DNA of 64,000 nucleotides from Pseudorasbora parva (GCF_024679245.1 NC_090186.1:40074181-40138180); one strand, 5' to 3'. Shown: positions 48,728 through 60,766, counted from the first letter of the stretch. A program made the numbers and translations. The notes: generated by a model from the letters alone, not told the origin.

Positions 48728-49559
48728 TGCATAGTTCCTCTCGTTGAAGGAAGCTGGACCAGCTAATGGTGTGTTTTGGGTCACCTAGGAAGAGATCCCC
48801 GGCCTCAAAGCAGATAATTTTTATGGTCTACGAGGTGCACAGTTTGCCTTTGCCTCTGCCAATTAGGTTGAATTCTGGCATCTCCGAAAGCCCTGCTACT
48901 GGTGGTTTCCCTTCACAAGGTCCCTGTGCACAAATCCATAAGATTTTACAGTCTGGATCTTCCTCTAGCACTGGGATCACAATTGTGCAAGTGCTCATAA
49001 GTTGTGCCTGGCCCTGGACAGCTTCACACCAAGGTAGGCATTAGTCAGTGTGGGGCAGTGGGTATTTGTTCCCCATAATGTCATCTTCGACGCAGCACAA
49101 GTTCCATCAAAAGAGAACATCTCTGTTTAGGACTGTAACCCTTGTTAGCCGAAAAGGGAAAAAGATACTGCATCACTTTTCCACACCTCCTGAATTGGTT
49201 CAGCCAACCACAAGCTAACACTGTAGTGTTCCAGGTGCCTTTATAGCACACCATCACATGCTACATTATGATGCAGCACCAATCAAGATTGGTCTAGTTT
49301 CTCATGTGAAAGACACTATGACATTCCCCACAGTGTCATCTTAAAACCAAAACAGTTTGAATTATAAGGTATCTAGAATTATTAATTGTGCTGATTAAAA
49401 AACAAATTTAACTCATCCTGTTTCTTAAAAATGGATTAAAGGTTGGAATGTTAATTTCATTGTTGTAAAACAGTTTGGTCAGTACTTAATTTGAACAAGT
49501 AATGCATGTTAGTAGATACCATTATGTATGTTGTAAGTCAAATTTTGGCATAGTTGTTA
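48728..49559. other. Decayed element, no gene
   Basis: CCCCATAATGTCATCTTCGACG with GTAACCCTTG (about 49071-49145) resembles an inverted counterpart of the end at 50605-50665. The pair may bound one old composite element. Confidence 0.35.
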
Positions 49560-50665
49560 AGGCCGCGACCCCTCGAGGGCAGAGAAGGCGGAGGAGGCCA
49601 CCGAACGGTCGCGGGAAGACACAGGGATCTCCCGGACCGCGTGCACTCCTCATGCATCTCGGGTGTGAAATGGCATTGGGGGCGGGGCCCGCAGCTGTCG
49701 GGTGCCACCTCCAAAAACCAATCGACCAACCACGAGCACTCGTGACAGGGCGGAGTTCCACACCAGCCCGAGGTGAGATAACATGGCTGTCAACTCTAGG
49801 TCAGATTCTACAGTGCTACCACACCCGGAGGCGGAGCATAGCCGAATCGTCATCCTCAAAGGACTCTAGCCCACCTTGAGATGCGGCAGTCGACCTCTCG
49901 CTGCTATCTGGAGTGTGAACAAAACAAACTGGGCGTCAGCAGACGGTTCCACCGCTTCAGTCCTTCAGTCCTCTCGGAGATGGTAGATCGGGGTGTGGCA
50001 GAGTGGACTCTCTCTCTTTACAGAGATCATTGAGTCTTGACCACAACATCGCGATGGTCATGTTCCCGCAGAGGGAACACAGCACATCCACAAACACTGT
50101 CCGAACGTGCTGGGCCTAAACACGTCGAGCAGTGAATGCGTCCCAAAGACAGCAACAGATATCGACCGCACCCGGAAGTGCGCGGGCAAACCGTCTTGAA
50201 AAAGACATGCCACACAAAAGCTCTTTTTGTGAGGGGAAGCTCTGCAGAGTGCCGAAGCGCTCAGGGAAAACACACACAGCTGTTGCAGATCACTGCACAG
50301 ATCAGCAGGCAGGCAATGCGAGATCGCTGGAACGCGCCGTTACACCAACACCCTGGAGAACCGCTCGTCTCGAAGACTGAAGAGAGGACTTCAGAATTCA
50401 GGCTTGCAGGAGTGAAAAGATGCTCTTGACTCTGAAGCAGAAACATAATGCGATCATGCCAGCTACCTCCTTATATACCCATGTGGGTAGGCGGAGTTAC
50501 GCATGCAAATCTTGCATGTCCATGGCATTGGCACTGCCATTGGGCGTTTTCTAAGATCTCGAAGATGATTGGCTTCTAGGCGAAACCCCCATTGGTCAGT
50601 AACTGACGTTACGTCTCCGTTCCCTCCTCAAGGAACGAGGGTTACATACGTAACCGAGACGTTTC
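49560..50665. mobile_element. GC-rich repeat block, probable DNA element part
   Basis: A GC-rich island in an AT-rich setting, ending with GGAACGAGGGTTACATACGT and AACCGAGACG, a phrase familiar from repeated fish DNA elements. ORFs on both strands (up to 125 codons) are arginine-rich and low in complexity, with no domain, so none is called. Confidence 0.4.
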
Positions 50666-50700
50666 TGCATCTTTTCATTAAGGATTTTGAATGTTAAAAT

Positions 50701-50921
50701 ACACTGTAAAAAATGATGTTCACTAAGTTATGACAACATGTTTTTACATTGTTTTAACGTATCAAAATAAGTTAGGAATGTTAAACTTTTTTTGTAAGTT
50801 ATGCAAAATGCAACTAATTTTTTTAAGTCAGTTTAACATAATCTAAGCTGAAATAACTTTAACATCCAAGTTGATTGTACTTAAAAATGTCAGGCTGTGA
50901 CTTTTTTTTTTTATAGTGTAG
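50701..50921. mobile_element. Short MITE, about 220 bp
   Basis: ACACTGTAAAAAA at the left and TTTTTTTTTTATAGTGT at the right are inverted ends around AT-rich DNA with no ORF. Confidence 0.6.
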
Positions 50922-50924
50922 AGG

Positions 50925-51610
50925 TCTCATGGATAAAATGGGTTTGTTAGGTAAGAATGATGGCAAACCAGGGCGGGGTGCAATAAACCTATTAAAGTCT
51001 TTAATAGATAAAGGAAATTGTCCAAAATGAATAATTAGAATACAAATCACAGGCATCAACAAGAGCCAGAACAGAAACTGTGAGGTGGCTGGAGATTAAC
51101 AACACAAACTCCCACGAGGATGGTGGCCAGGGACCCGGAGATGCTTAAGGCCCGGCGAGAACAGTAGTGGCAGCAGAGAGGGTGAACGGCCATGAGCAGG
51201 CGCTGGCCAGGTACTCTGCAAACAGGCACAGCTGGATAATTCACAGTATGAAGGCAGTAAACTCACAGTAGAATAAGTGGTCACACAAGATAACAGACGT
51301 TTTGCACATGAGGTCGACAACAAGACAGGGTGAGAAGAGGGAATAAAAAGCAATTAAGGGAAGAAAGGGAACAGGTGAGGAGATGGGAGAAAAAAGGGAA
51401 AACTGCTGTGCGAGATAGTGAGCGGAGGAGAAGATGTGAGTGTTACCACAAGAGGGAGACAGAGAAAAGGGGAAGATGCCCAGGATCATGACAGTACCCC
51501 TCTCTCAACAAGTGACCCCAGGCGCTCCTCCGGGCCCCCGGGCGAGACCGGAGGAAATCAGTGATGAGTGAAGGATCCAGGACATCCCAGGTGGGATGAC
51601 TGGCTTGATC
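50925..51610 (-). mobile_element. LTR-retrotransposon 3' remnant
   Basis: In reverse complement, 51600-51492 resembles the end of an LTR-element coding region: AGGAGCGCCTGGGGTCACTT, a GAGAGAGGGGTAC run, then TGTCATGATCCTGGGCATC at 51491 as a likely LTR start. This layout is common in fish Ty3/gypsy-type elements. The far LTR edge and the coding region are not preserved, so the assignment is tentative. Confidence 0.4.
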
Positions 51611-51900
51611 ATGACAGGGTTGGTTAGGTTTAACCTGTCTGTTGCATTTATAACTACTAGTTATAAGGAATATTAAAGAATAATATCACAGCTTTAATAC
51701 ATTTAAGAGGTGTTTTAATTAGAACACCTCCTTGATTCATTTATTTCAATGATTCTAAAATCATATTTTTATTTTATCGTATTTTCAATGTCATAAAATG
51801 AATTACTTCAGCATGCTTAGTGTATGAAAACATAAAAGAAAGAAAATCTTTATTGAGAAGCATAACATGATTTTCTGATAAAAAAAAATGACTGACATAT
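51611..51900. other. 3' flank of TAAR copy 6
   Basis: No gene. TTTATT at 51849-51854 gives a minus-strand AATAAA 47 bp 3' of the stop. Confidence 0.55.
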
Positions 51901-52929
51901 TCATTCGAATGTCAAGATGCTTGATTCACTGAAGCCGTAAATACAGGATGATATGAGAATCATAAAGGCCTTCTGAAAACGAGAGTAGAAAAAACCATAT
52001 ATCAATGGGTTACAAGTGGAGTTAAAGTATCCAAACCAAACCAAAGCATCGAAGATACTGGCTGGAGTCACAAAATTAAGAGAGGAGTCAATGATTGTAG
52101 CAATAAAAATAGGCAGCCAACAGAGATAAAAAACGCCCATGACAATGGCCAGAGTTTTTGCTGCTTTTCCTTCTCTGTGTGCAGAGCTTTGGCTCTTCAT
52201 CCCTCCTGCTGCCGCCACAGTCACTCTTTCTGACATAACCTTTGCATGTTTTCTTGCAACATGGAAGATTTTCATATACAGAGAGCTCATGATCGTCCCA
52301 GGGAGGAAGAATGTGAGGACTGGACATATAATACCCCACTGTTTGTTAAAAAACAGAACACAACTTCCCACACAGTAAATTTGCATGATAAACGACTCTA
52401 AGCCAATTTTGTTCACCCCTGAAAACACGACAGAAAAACTGTAGAGAAATGAAAACAGCCAAGTGAAGGTAGTACTTATAGTCACAGTGTTATTTGTGAC
52501 CCTCATTTTGTACCTTAAAGGATCACAAATGGCCCAGTACCTGTCAACCGATATTAAACTGAGGTGCAGTAAGGAAGAGATACAGAAGGTCATGTCCAAA
52601 CTTGAATGCACTTTACACACAACATCTCCCAGATACCAGCAGCCTTCAACAGATCGCACCATGCTGTACGGCATGACCAAAGAGCCCAGCAGACAATCAC
52701 TGGCAGCCAGAGAGCGAACGATCAGATGAGTTGGAGACTGAAGATGTTTGAAGTGAGAGATGGAGATGATGATCAGCAGGTTCCCAAAAACTGTTGTGAG
52801 GATCATCATCGCCAGGAAAACATACATTGCCACTTTAATTACAGCAAGACGTTGTACTTTTGGACAGGAGTCCAGTCGGAGTGGATAGCAGAGAAATATG
52901 TTCTCAGTGACATTTTCTTTTGAAGTCAT
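51901..52929 (-). CDS. Trace amine-associated receptor (TAAR), copy 6
   Basis: A single-exon receptor of 342 residues from the ATG at 52929 (MTSKENVTEN, sequon at N6) to TGA at 51901. The frame stays open upstream to 53088 but with no ATG at the place where copies 3-5 have one (GTG there), arguing that this leader is untranslated. D112 (3.32), DRY, CWLP, Y7.43 and NPLIY are present. A three-residue insertion (RVTVAAAGG for RVTAGG) lies in intracellular loop 3. TM6-ECL3 differs from all relatives (FIATIIDSSLNFVTPAS). TM1-3 matches copy 5, while TM4-ECL2 (SFSVVFSGVNKIGLESFIMQ) matches copies 1-2, so the gene is a mosaic. The TAAR-specific Trp is Arg (YSRFQ). Confidence 0.94.
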   Translation of the reverse strand: MTSKENVTENIFLCYPLRLDSCPKVQRLAVIKVAMYVFLAMMILTTVFGNLLIIISISHFKHLQSPTHLIVRSLAASDCLLGSLVMPYSMVRSVEGCWYLGDVVCKVHSSLDMTFCISSLLHLSLISVDRYWAICDPLRYKMRVTNNTVTISTTFTWLFSFLYSFSVVFSGVNKIGLESFIMQIYCVGSCVLFFNKQWGIICPVLTFFLPGTIMSSLYMKIFHVARKHAKVMSERVTVAAAGGMKSQSSAHREGKAAKTLAIVMGVFYLCWLPIFIATIIDSSLNFVTPASIFDALVWFGYFNSTCNPLIYGFFYSRFQKAFMILISSCIYGFSESSILTFE

Positions 52930-53084
52930 TACATTTGTCTCAGATGCAGAGTTGATTTTCTCAGTAATCATATAAAGGTTGACAAATATAAACATAAGTA
53001 TAAAAAGAACAATTTCATGAATTACAGTTTGGTAAAGACTGATATATACAAAGAAAGATATACAAATATACAGCACATGCCCAT

Positions 53085-53220
53085 CCAATTCAACTTTATA
53101 AATTGACTCAGATTAGCTCTGTCATGTCCATATATACTCTCACATTCAAAGTAACCCTCCTACTCCAGTCACCTGTCAACCTGTGGTTACGAAAACTTCA
53201 TGAACTCTAGAGATTATTAA
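53085..53220 (-). promoter_or_regulatory. Promoter of TAAR copy 6
   Basis: TATATA (53131-53136) is about 200 bp from the ATG. The upstream block is a weaker match to copies 3-5 (ACCTGTGGTTAC-type core). An ACTCTAGAGATT block stands where the others have TCTCAGGAGATT. The upstream ATG is lost (GTG). Confidence 0.5.
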
Positions 53221-53312
53221 AAAAATGTATGTACTAATGAAAATAATACACCTATATTACATTATTATACAATAATTTAAAATTTAAATATTGTAGCTAG
53301 GCCAACACCAGT

Positions 53313-54265
53313 AATATACACTTTATTGCCAGAAGTATTGGGACACCCCTCTAAATCATTGAATTCCAATCACTTCCAGGTATACCTAGGCATGCAGACG
53401 CTTCTACGAACATTTGTGAAAGAATGGGTCGTTCTCAGGAGCTCAGTGAATTTAAGCGTGGTACCGTGATAGGTTGTCTCCAGTGCAATAAGAAGTGTAA
53501 AAATGTTCTCACTACTAAACATTCCACACTCAACTGTTAGTAGCATTATGAGAAAGTATAAGCAATTGGGAACAACAGCAACAGCCACGTAAAAGCACAG
53601 AGCGGGGTCAAAGCATGCTAAGGCGCACAGTGTGCAGAAGACGCAAACTTTCTACAGCTACAGACCTCCAAACTTTGTGTGGCCTTTAGATTATCTTAAC
53701 AACAGTGCATAAAGGGCTTTGTTGAATAGATTTCCATGGCCGAGCAGCTGCATCTTTGTCTGGCAATCCGATAGACAAGTCTGGGTTTGGCGGTTGCCAG
53801 GAGAACTGTATTTGCCAGACTGCAATCTGCCAAGTGTAAAGTTTTGTGGAGGGGTGATTATGTGGTGGGGTTGTTTTTTAGGATTTGGGCTTGGCCCTTT
53901 AGTTTGGCAATCTGATGGATGAGTCTGGGTTTGGCAGATGCCAGGAGAATTGTACTTACTTGACTGCATTGTCTCAAGTGTAAAGTTTGGTGGAGGGGGG
54001 GGGATTATGGTATGTGTTGTTTTTTTGTTGCCAAAAAAACAAGAGACAAAAGTTTGTCGTCTCTGGGCTTTTAGAAGAATGCTCAAAAATTCAGATAAAC
54101 ACACTCCTAAACCTTGTGGAAAGCCTTCCCAGAAGAGTATAGCTGCAAAGGTTTGGCCAACTCGATATTAAACGCTATAGATTAAGAATGGGAAGGCAAC
54201 AATGTTCAGCTGCATGTAAAGATGGCTCATCTTCATGTAAATGTCCCAAAATGTTTGGCAATATT
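53313..54265 (+). pseudogene. Tc1-like transposase relic with internal duplication
   Basis: The ends, TATACACTTTATTGCCAGAA at the left and its loose reverse complement TTGGCAATATTTC at the right, bound broken transposase blocks (GAATGGGTCGTTCTCAGGAG, GAGCGGGGTCAAAGCATGC, CCTTGTGGAAAGCCTTCCC). The segment with CTGGCAATCCGATAG, GTCTGGGTTTGGC and TTTGGTGGAGG-type sequence is present twice (about 53757-53900 and 53903-54030). No open frame. Confidence 0.85.
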
Positions 54266-55194
54266 TCAACTTTAAAACTATTAAAAAAAAACACTAACAG
54301 ATGGCGACCAATGCGGACAGTCACTAGATTATAAGCCACTTCTCAGAAATTCTACGACACAATAAATACAGATTTAACATGTTTAATCAGTGAAAACAAG
54401 CACTGACCAATGCCAAAAGATGCCAACAGTGGCAAGACACTTGATCAGACTAAACCCAATAATATGTCTGTGGTCATGGTGACTGTACAGTGAGAATTGG
54501 CATTCACAGTATAAGACAAGGTTATTTTTATATACAACAAACTATATAAGGCTTATGTAATAACTTCTGCACTTGACTCTCTCTTATCCTTTAGAAGAGG
54601 TTGTAAAGCTTTGTTTAACACGTTTATTATAGTTATATTTAAAACCATTCCAGAGATTTTTGCACATGCAGTAAATGTCTATTTGGCCTTCAAATCCACA
54701 GCTGCCAGTTACACACACCTCATTAATGATGCTTTGTGCTTTAGACCCATGAGACTTGTTATCAGTCCTCCATTTCACGAGTGATCCTCAAAGGAGTCTG
54801 ACCAATCAAAGGTGTTAATACCAGCTCTCACCTGCTTAACACATGAAGCTTATTAGCTGTATCCTGTCACAATATTACCACAGTCAACTTGTTTATCCAT
54901 AATGCCCTACAGAACTGAAGTTTTATCATTAGGGAGATAGACAGGACAAACAAACTTTTCTTTGTTCTTCAGTCTAATCACAACATCAGAGAAATAAACA
55001 TTCTAAGTAAAACAGTAACAACAACAGCAACATTTTTAAAATTGGACATGTATAAATGATAAATGGACCGGATAAACATTAAAATGAGACATGTACTAGA
55101 AAACATTTGTGTTTATTTATTTGCTTGTTTGCTTAATTTTTTTTTTTACTCTGCCAATATTTTCACTGGCAGCACATTTATTAGTTTTAACAAC
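54266..55194. other. Non-coding stretch
   Basis: AT-rich; no gene or delimited repeat recognised. Confidence 0.5.
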
Positions 55195-56236
55195 ATACTG
55201 ACCTGTCACAGGTGAAGTGAATATCCTTGATTATCTGGGTATAGATTATAGATCGTCTGGGTATAGAGCGTTACATTTATTAATGATAAAAGACAAAGAG
55301 CAGCGCCGTTTGATGCTGGAACAACTTTTGGAGGAGCCAGAGGATGTGCTGCACTTTGATGATAAAATACTCGTAAATAAGTTACAGACTTCAACAACAC
55401 ATGATTTTGCAGTTGGTTGAGGAATTTCGACCAAAATTACAGGGGCCAACGAGCCTTCTTTTAGCCTTAGCCTAACAAATTTTAACTTTTAAGACTGTCT
55501 AATATTGATGTTGTTTTACAGCCTTCTTTTATGAGAGCTGCACTTATGAGGGAGTTCTATAAGACGGAGCATTACCGTTCATTCATTCTTCAAGTGACTA
55601 ACACCTTACGTTTAGTTTTCTTTTGCATAAGGCAATTTATAAAACATTTATTAACTTTTCAATGGAGCTTATCAAAATATCAACCTCCGCTGCACAGAAA
55701 TTAAAAGCATGCTGTTGTTTCTCCATGTTGATTTTAGTTTACCTCAGAAGCAGTTTGTGTGCTGTTGGTTGCTTGATAACAGACTGAACTGTTTTTTTTT
55801 TTTTTTTTTTTTACCAAACTCAATGGAGCAGACATTTCCTAACTACAGATAAGATGAGATTTTGTAAGATAGGATAAGAAACCTAAATCAAGTTAATGTT
55901 TGCATCTGTAATACGGAATTATGAAAAATCCTAAATAACTTATCACATCTATCATATCTTAAGTAATTTGTGTAATACACAGCCTGGCCTCCAAATTCCC
56001 CAGATCTCAATCCAATTGAGCATTTCTAGGATGTGCTGGACCAACAAGTTCAATCCACGGCAGCTACAATCTGCAACCTACAGGACATCAAGGATCTTGG
56101 TACTGGAGCCAGAGACCAGAACACCTTTAGGGATCTGGTAGAGTCCATGCCTTGGTGGGACAATGCTGTTTTGGCAGCACATGGAGCACTAACCACATAA
56201 TAGGAAGTCATAATGTTTTGGCTCATCGGTGTATGT
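55195..56236 (+). pseudogene. Tc1-like element split by another insertion
   Basis: The left part (CACAGGTGAAGTGAATATCC) lies at 55208-55240. The transposase 3' part (CCTCCAAATTCCCCAGATCT, CCAATTGAGCATTTCTAGGA) and end (CATAATGTTTTGGCTCATCG) lie at 55985-56236. The 0.74 kb between them is unrelated DNA with its own coding relic. Confidence 0.65.
55217..55500 (+). pseudogene. Possible PIF/Harbinger-type transposase N-terminal relic
   Basis: One frame (55217-55420) reads an acidic stretch RRLMLEQLLEEPEDVLHFDD. A second frame, after a shift, reads MILQLVEEFRPKLQGPTS (from about 55401). The second resembles the region before the catalytic domain in Harbinger-type transposases (LVEELRPxLxxPT). The catalytic part is absent. 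The assignment is from pattern memory only. Confidence 0.3.
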
Positions 56237-56289
56237 ATGTGTATATATTGAATGTATGTATAATTCAGTAATAAATATATAATCACTGC

Positions 56290-56633
56290 ATGAAATGTCT
56301 AAAACCGTCTTTCGGATGAGACGTTAAACCGAGGTCCCGACTCTGTGGCCGTTAAAAATGTCCCAGGATGTCCTTCGATAAAGAGTAGAGGTGTGACCCC
56401 GGCATCCTGGCCAAATTTGCCCAATGGCCCCTGTCCATCATGGTCTCCTAATAATCCCCATATAATCTCTCTCCTCTCCACCAATCAGCTGGTGTGTGGT
56501 GAGCGTTCTGGCGCAATATGGCTGCCGTCGCATCATCCAGGTGGATGCTGCACATTGGTGGTGGTTGAGGAGATTCCCCCCTTCAATGTAAAGCACTTTG
56601 AGTGCCTAGAAAAGCACTATATAAATGTAAAAA

Positions 56634-56683
<50 letters not shown>

Positions 56684-56684
56684 G
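56290..56684 (+). repeat. SINE with L2-type 3' tail and (ATT)n end
   Basis: It contains TTTCGGATGAGACGTTAAAC, GGCTGCCGTCGCATCATCCA and the tail phrase AAGCACTTTGAGTGCCTAGA, followed by GCACTATATAAATGTAA and an ATT microsatellite (56637-56681). This matches the widespread fish SINE whose tail resembles L2-family LINEs. The 118-codon ORF here is incidental. Confidence 0.8.
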
Positions 56685-57545
56685 AAATGATAAAGATTTG
56701 ACTTTTGATTTGAGCTTTTGTGTGATTTGGCAGAAGCACAATCAAATAAAATTTACCCCGTGAAAAGTAATTTTCATAGAAGCAGGGAGAGCACAAGGCC
56801 CAAAATATATTTTTTTCAAATTTTCAAAAGCATAATCTTGGGAACCTAAAAATATTTTATTTTTATTTTTCAAAGCTATTCAAAAGAGCATTAAAGTATG
56901 ATTTAACTCTAAAAGAAATACAGTTTAGAATCAAAAGACGATGAGACTGTTCTACGTGAACCCACTTGATCCACTGAAGGATTCTTGTTTCTAATAAGAG
57001 ATTTTTGCACAACATTTCATGATAACATTTTACATTTTAAGATTTCAAGATAATTAAAATAATTCACATTAAATTACATTTGCATTTGCTTTATGTCTAT
57101 TATCACATAAACATGCATGCATAGGGACTAAGCAAACCTCCCATCAACACAAACACACTCCTCTGTAGTGATTTAATGTTTTCTGTTTGTTCTTTCCCAT
57201 GAAAAAACACAAGTTCCCATGAGACTTACTACAACCATTTCATTTTAATGACTCTCAAACATGCCTCCAAATCCAAATGTGTGTGTGTAAATTCCCATCA
57301 TTAACACCGTCAGTCATTAGGATGAATTCAACAACATCCTCCTCAGCACTAATAACCCATCAGGTGCAGTATGACATCAGCCTATTTACCCAAAAATCAC
57401 CCACTGATCTTTATTCCAGGCATAATATGAAATGCCACTCAAGAGACAAACAGCACACACCAGCGCTTTGATCCAAACTTTCAAATCCAACAGCAGATTA
57501 AATGAGTAGAATGAAAGTGTTTAATATCTACAGAGAATTATCTAA

Positions 57546-57618
<73 letters not shown>

Positions 57619-58589
57619 GCACAAAAACAAAAACAAAATCTGCATCAAATGGCCTTGGACTCTAATAACAACATAAACAGCAATAAATAACACTTCATAT
57701 ATTATTTATTAATATACACATTTAGTATTAAATCATACAGGAGTGCATATTATAATCAGCATGCAGTAAAAGCAGGTGGTGCTATCACTAACTAAACATT
57801 GGCATGTCGATGCCAGGACTCTAATAAAACGTGTGAAGTTCGGGGCAGATTGGAAATTTTATGCCAGAGTTACAACAACTTCCTTTTTCATTGGATCATC
57901 GAAACATCGAATTTTGTCAGGTCACCACAGACATGCCCTTAAGCGAAAATGCAAGATCTTCACAATTTAACGTCGCCAAGGCCTTTGGAGTAGACTGACC
58001 AAATATGATGTTTATCAAATAAAATCTCTAGGGGGAGTTAAAGTAAGACATCAGAAAATGGAAAATGGCTAAAAAAATAAAAAATACTAAAAATATATGT
58101 TTTGAATGTCATTTCATACTTGTATGAATGGTGCTTATGTAACTCCTCCTGTTCAAACTGCCCACTCCAAGCAAGGACTTTATCCCAAGTCCACAGACAT
58201 GAGAGTCGGACGCTCTAACAAGGAGACTAAAGGCTGCCACCTCTAGTATCAGTCGCTAGAGCATCTCTTGAGGTCAGAGGAGTGAGGTTTACTTGCACGG
58301 TTACTACTAGCTGGCCACTGTTACACTTAATAAACATTTTGAAGGTGGTGCTATTGAGCCATTTTGCCACACCTAATTCTGAAACCCAAATCAGATGTAC
58401 ATTTTCACCACTTCTGATGCTTGTGAAATGTTTCATGAGTTTTCAAGCATGTCTAGGCCCTCAAAAATGCAATTCATTTTGGAGAAGAATAATAGACCAA
58501 GCAATTTTCAAATAGGGTCCTAATGAATTAAAATCCGAATTGAGATGGCTGATACATTCAACCACTGGAGAGAAATGAGATACAGTTAG
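56685..58589. other. Non-coding stretch with a CA microsatellite
   Basis: (CA)n at about 57548-57616. 57770-58060 contains phrases like GTGTGAAGTTCGGGGCAGAT that resemble the satellite superfamily at the left of the window. No gene seen. Confidence 0.55.
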
Positions 58590-60098
58590 GCCTTTTACAC
58601 TGCAGGTCTTGATGCACAATTTACCCTTTGACGCAAGTTTGATTGACAGACGATCTGACAATCACATCACCAAATCTGACTGTTTTGTCCAATATTCAAG
58701 TACGTCTTTATCAAACAAACACAATTATTCATTTCTCATCCACCCCCGATTGCTTGGACTATTATTTTTGTATTACATCATGGCCCGCACGATCGCTCGA
58801 TATAAGCATGTGCGTGCGCGCCCTTCAAATTTCAAGTCAATAGAGAGATAGCGCAGAAAAAAACGGAATATGATGAGATTTCAACCCGATCACACATAAA
58901 TGCGTATAAATAGTACGAGTGTGCAATGTCGTGGAATGTATACTCCAAAACTCATTTTGGTGTGCATATGATATGCTGTTTTTCACGTGCATATGATACG
59001 CACTTTATGGCATATATATGACGCGCTCTCTTGGGTAGGTTTAGGGTGGTGGGGTGGGGGGTTCGTATGTATAATACGGCATAAAGTGCGTATCATATGC
59101 ACGCAAAAAACAGCGTATCATATGCACGCCAAAATGAGTTTTGGCGTATACATTCCACTACATTACACACTCGTACTATTTATACGCATTTTTCGTGAGA
59201 TCCGGCTGGAGATTCATCGGCCTGCCGACGGGCTTATGTTTTTGTAGCCTGACTGGAAAACATATAGCCCCAGGACATTGGGCTTTGCTTTAGCATGCTA
59301 AAGGTATATTCTGTTAGACACGTTCACATAATCAAAATTATCCATAACAATGCAATGCTATTACATATACAAAACACGTTTTACTCAAATAAGTGTGTTG
59401 CACTATTTCTCCTGTCGGATCCAATATAGAAGAAGTAGCATTGTGTTTTAATATTAAATGTCTGCAAATCCAGAGATTGGTCTACAAACGATTCCACAGT
59501 GAAATTAAGTGAACACCATGTCATCCCAACGAGGCGGTGTTTCGTCGCGCGATGATGTAAAGATGCGCACACGATCGTTTCCTCGGCCTGGTGTCTATAA
59601 AAGTTTTTCTTTGACTAACAAGGATGTTTTCAGATCTAAAACTTAGAGGATATTCTTATATTACCATAAACTTTTATATATCCAAAGCTCAAGGGAAAGG
59701 TGAATTCTCAATTTATCACCCCTTTAAAGTGACCCGTCTCTAATTTTTGCATGGTGAAAAAGCCAAGACGTTCTGACCTGGAAAATCTGATCTTTAAAGG
59801 TCAGCATTGCTCTCGTAAGGTGGAGAAAAGAGAGGAGAGCCCTTGTTGCTTGTGATTAAAGTTTATGTCCACCTGAGTTGACAGCAAACGCCTCCGTCTC
59901 TTTTTCAATGACGCACAACTCACATTAAATGAATATCTGATTTGAGCACTTACATGCCAGATGGAAATGCATGTATCCAAATCATATCGGATTTATTCCC
60001 ACGAGTGAGGCCGGAGTTCATATGTCATATCCGATCTCTGCCACACGAGAGGGAAAAATCGTAATTCAGTCACTTGAGCCATGCAGTGTAAATGGGGC
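58590..60098. mobile_element. Large MITE-like element enclosing a fold-back
   Basis: GGCCTTTTACACTGCAGGTC at the left and the reverse complement of GCCATGCAGTGTAAATGGGG at the right are imperfect inverted ends about 1.5 kb apart. No transposase. The fold-back at 58901-59188 lies inside. Confidence 0.45.
58901..59188. repeat. Fold-back element, arms about 122 bp
   Basis: The left arm 58901-59022 is largely the reverse complement of the right arm 59066-59188 (TGCGTATAAATAGTACGAGT against TACTATTTATACGCA; GATACGCACTTTATG against CATAAAGTGCGTATC). The loop of about 43 bp is G-rich (GGTGGGGTGGGGGG). Confidence 0.9.
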
Positions 60099-60766
60099 AA
60101 TAGTGAACCAATGAACCAAGGGTCTACATGATTTTTACTTAATCTCGGATCAGTTTTATAATGTAGACATTTTAATGGTTGGCTACATTTGTATATATCG
60201 AAACAGGCGGAATATAGTCTCTTATTGGCCTGATTAGACAAGCCCTCCAGAAAATGGACAAAACAAGTCCTGCAAATTAATAAAAGAACACATATTACAC
60301 AGACATTTCATATTTAATGGAATTATGGGATTGCATTCAATATATTAAACCTTCAAAAAAATTGCAATTGGTTTTCAAAAAGTATCTTAATGCAAGTTTG
60401 TGCGTAGTTGTTTTTATACAGTATTTTCCAAAAGGTGTTGCCATTTGCGAAGCAAATTGTTTGGCCCAAATTATTAAGAGTAAGAGTATGCAAGTAGGCT
60501 GTGCTATTCCGAATTAAGCTTGGAGCATACTCTGCAAGATCAAAGAAATTTGTTCATTTTCTCGAGGTGGCAAGAACAAAGTTCGCTATGGCCAGTACAT
60601 TCCATACTTCACGAGAAAAGCAGGTGCCGATCATCTGTGTTTCTCTACATTAACCACGCCCACTTTAAATGTTTGACCAATCACACAATAGTTCTCGGAC
60701 ACCCGCAAGAAAAAAGTTCTGCTCAGGCGATGTGTCGAGAACAAGCTGCGAGAACTCCCAAACCTG
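60099..60766. other. 3' region beyond TAAR1
   Basis: No gene. 60540-60840 contains repeated CGAGAAC or GTTCTCG words (see hairpin) and may be one small element. Confidence 0.45.

Noticed and set aside
49502..49879. 125-codon Arg-rich ORF
   Set aside because: GC-rich, low complexity, overlapped by ORFs in other frames, and within a likely repeat.
58140..58245. tRNA gene or tRNA-derived SINE on the minus strand (GTTAGAGCGTCCGACTC)
   Set aside because: Only an A-box-like piece is seen. No convincing B box, acceptor stem or cloverleaf could be made by eye.
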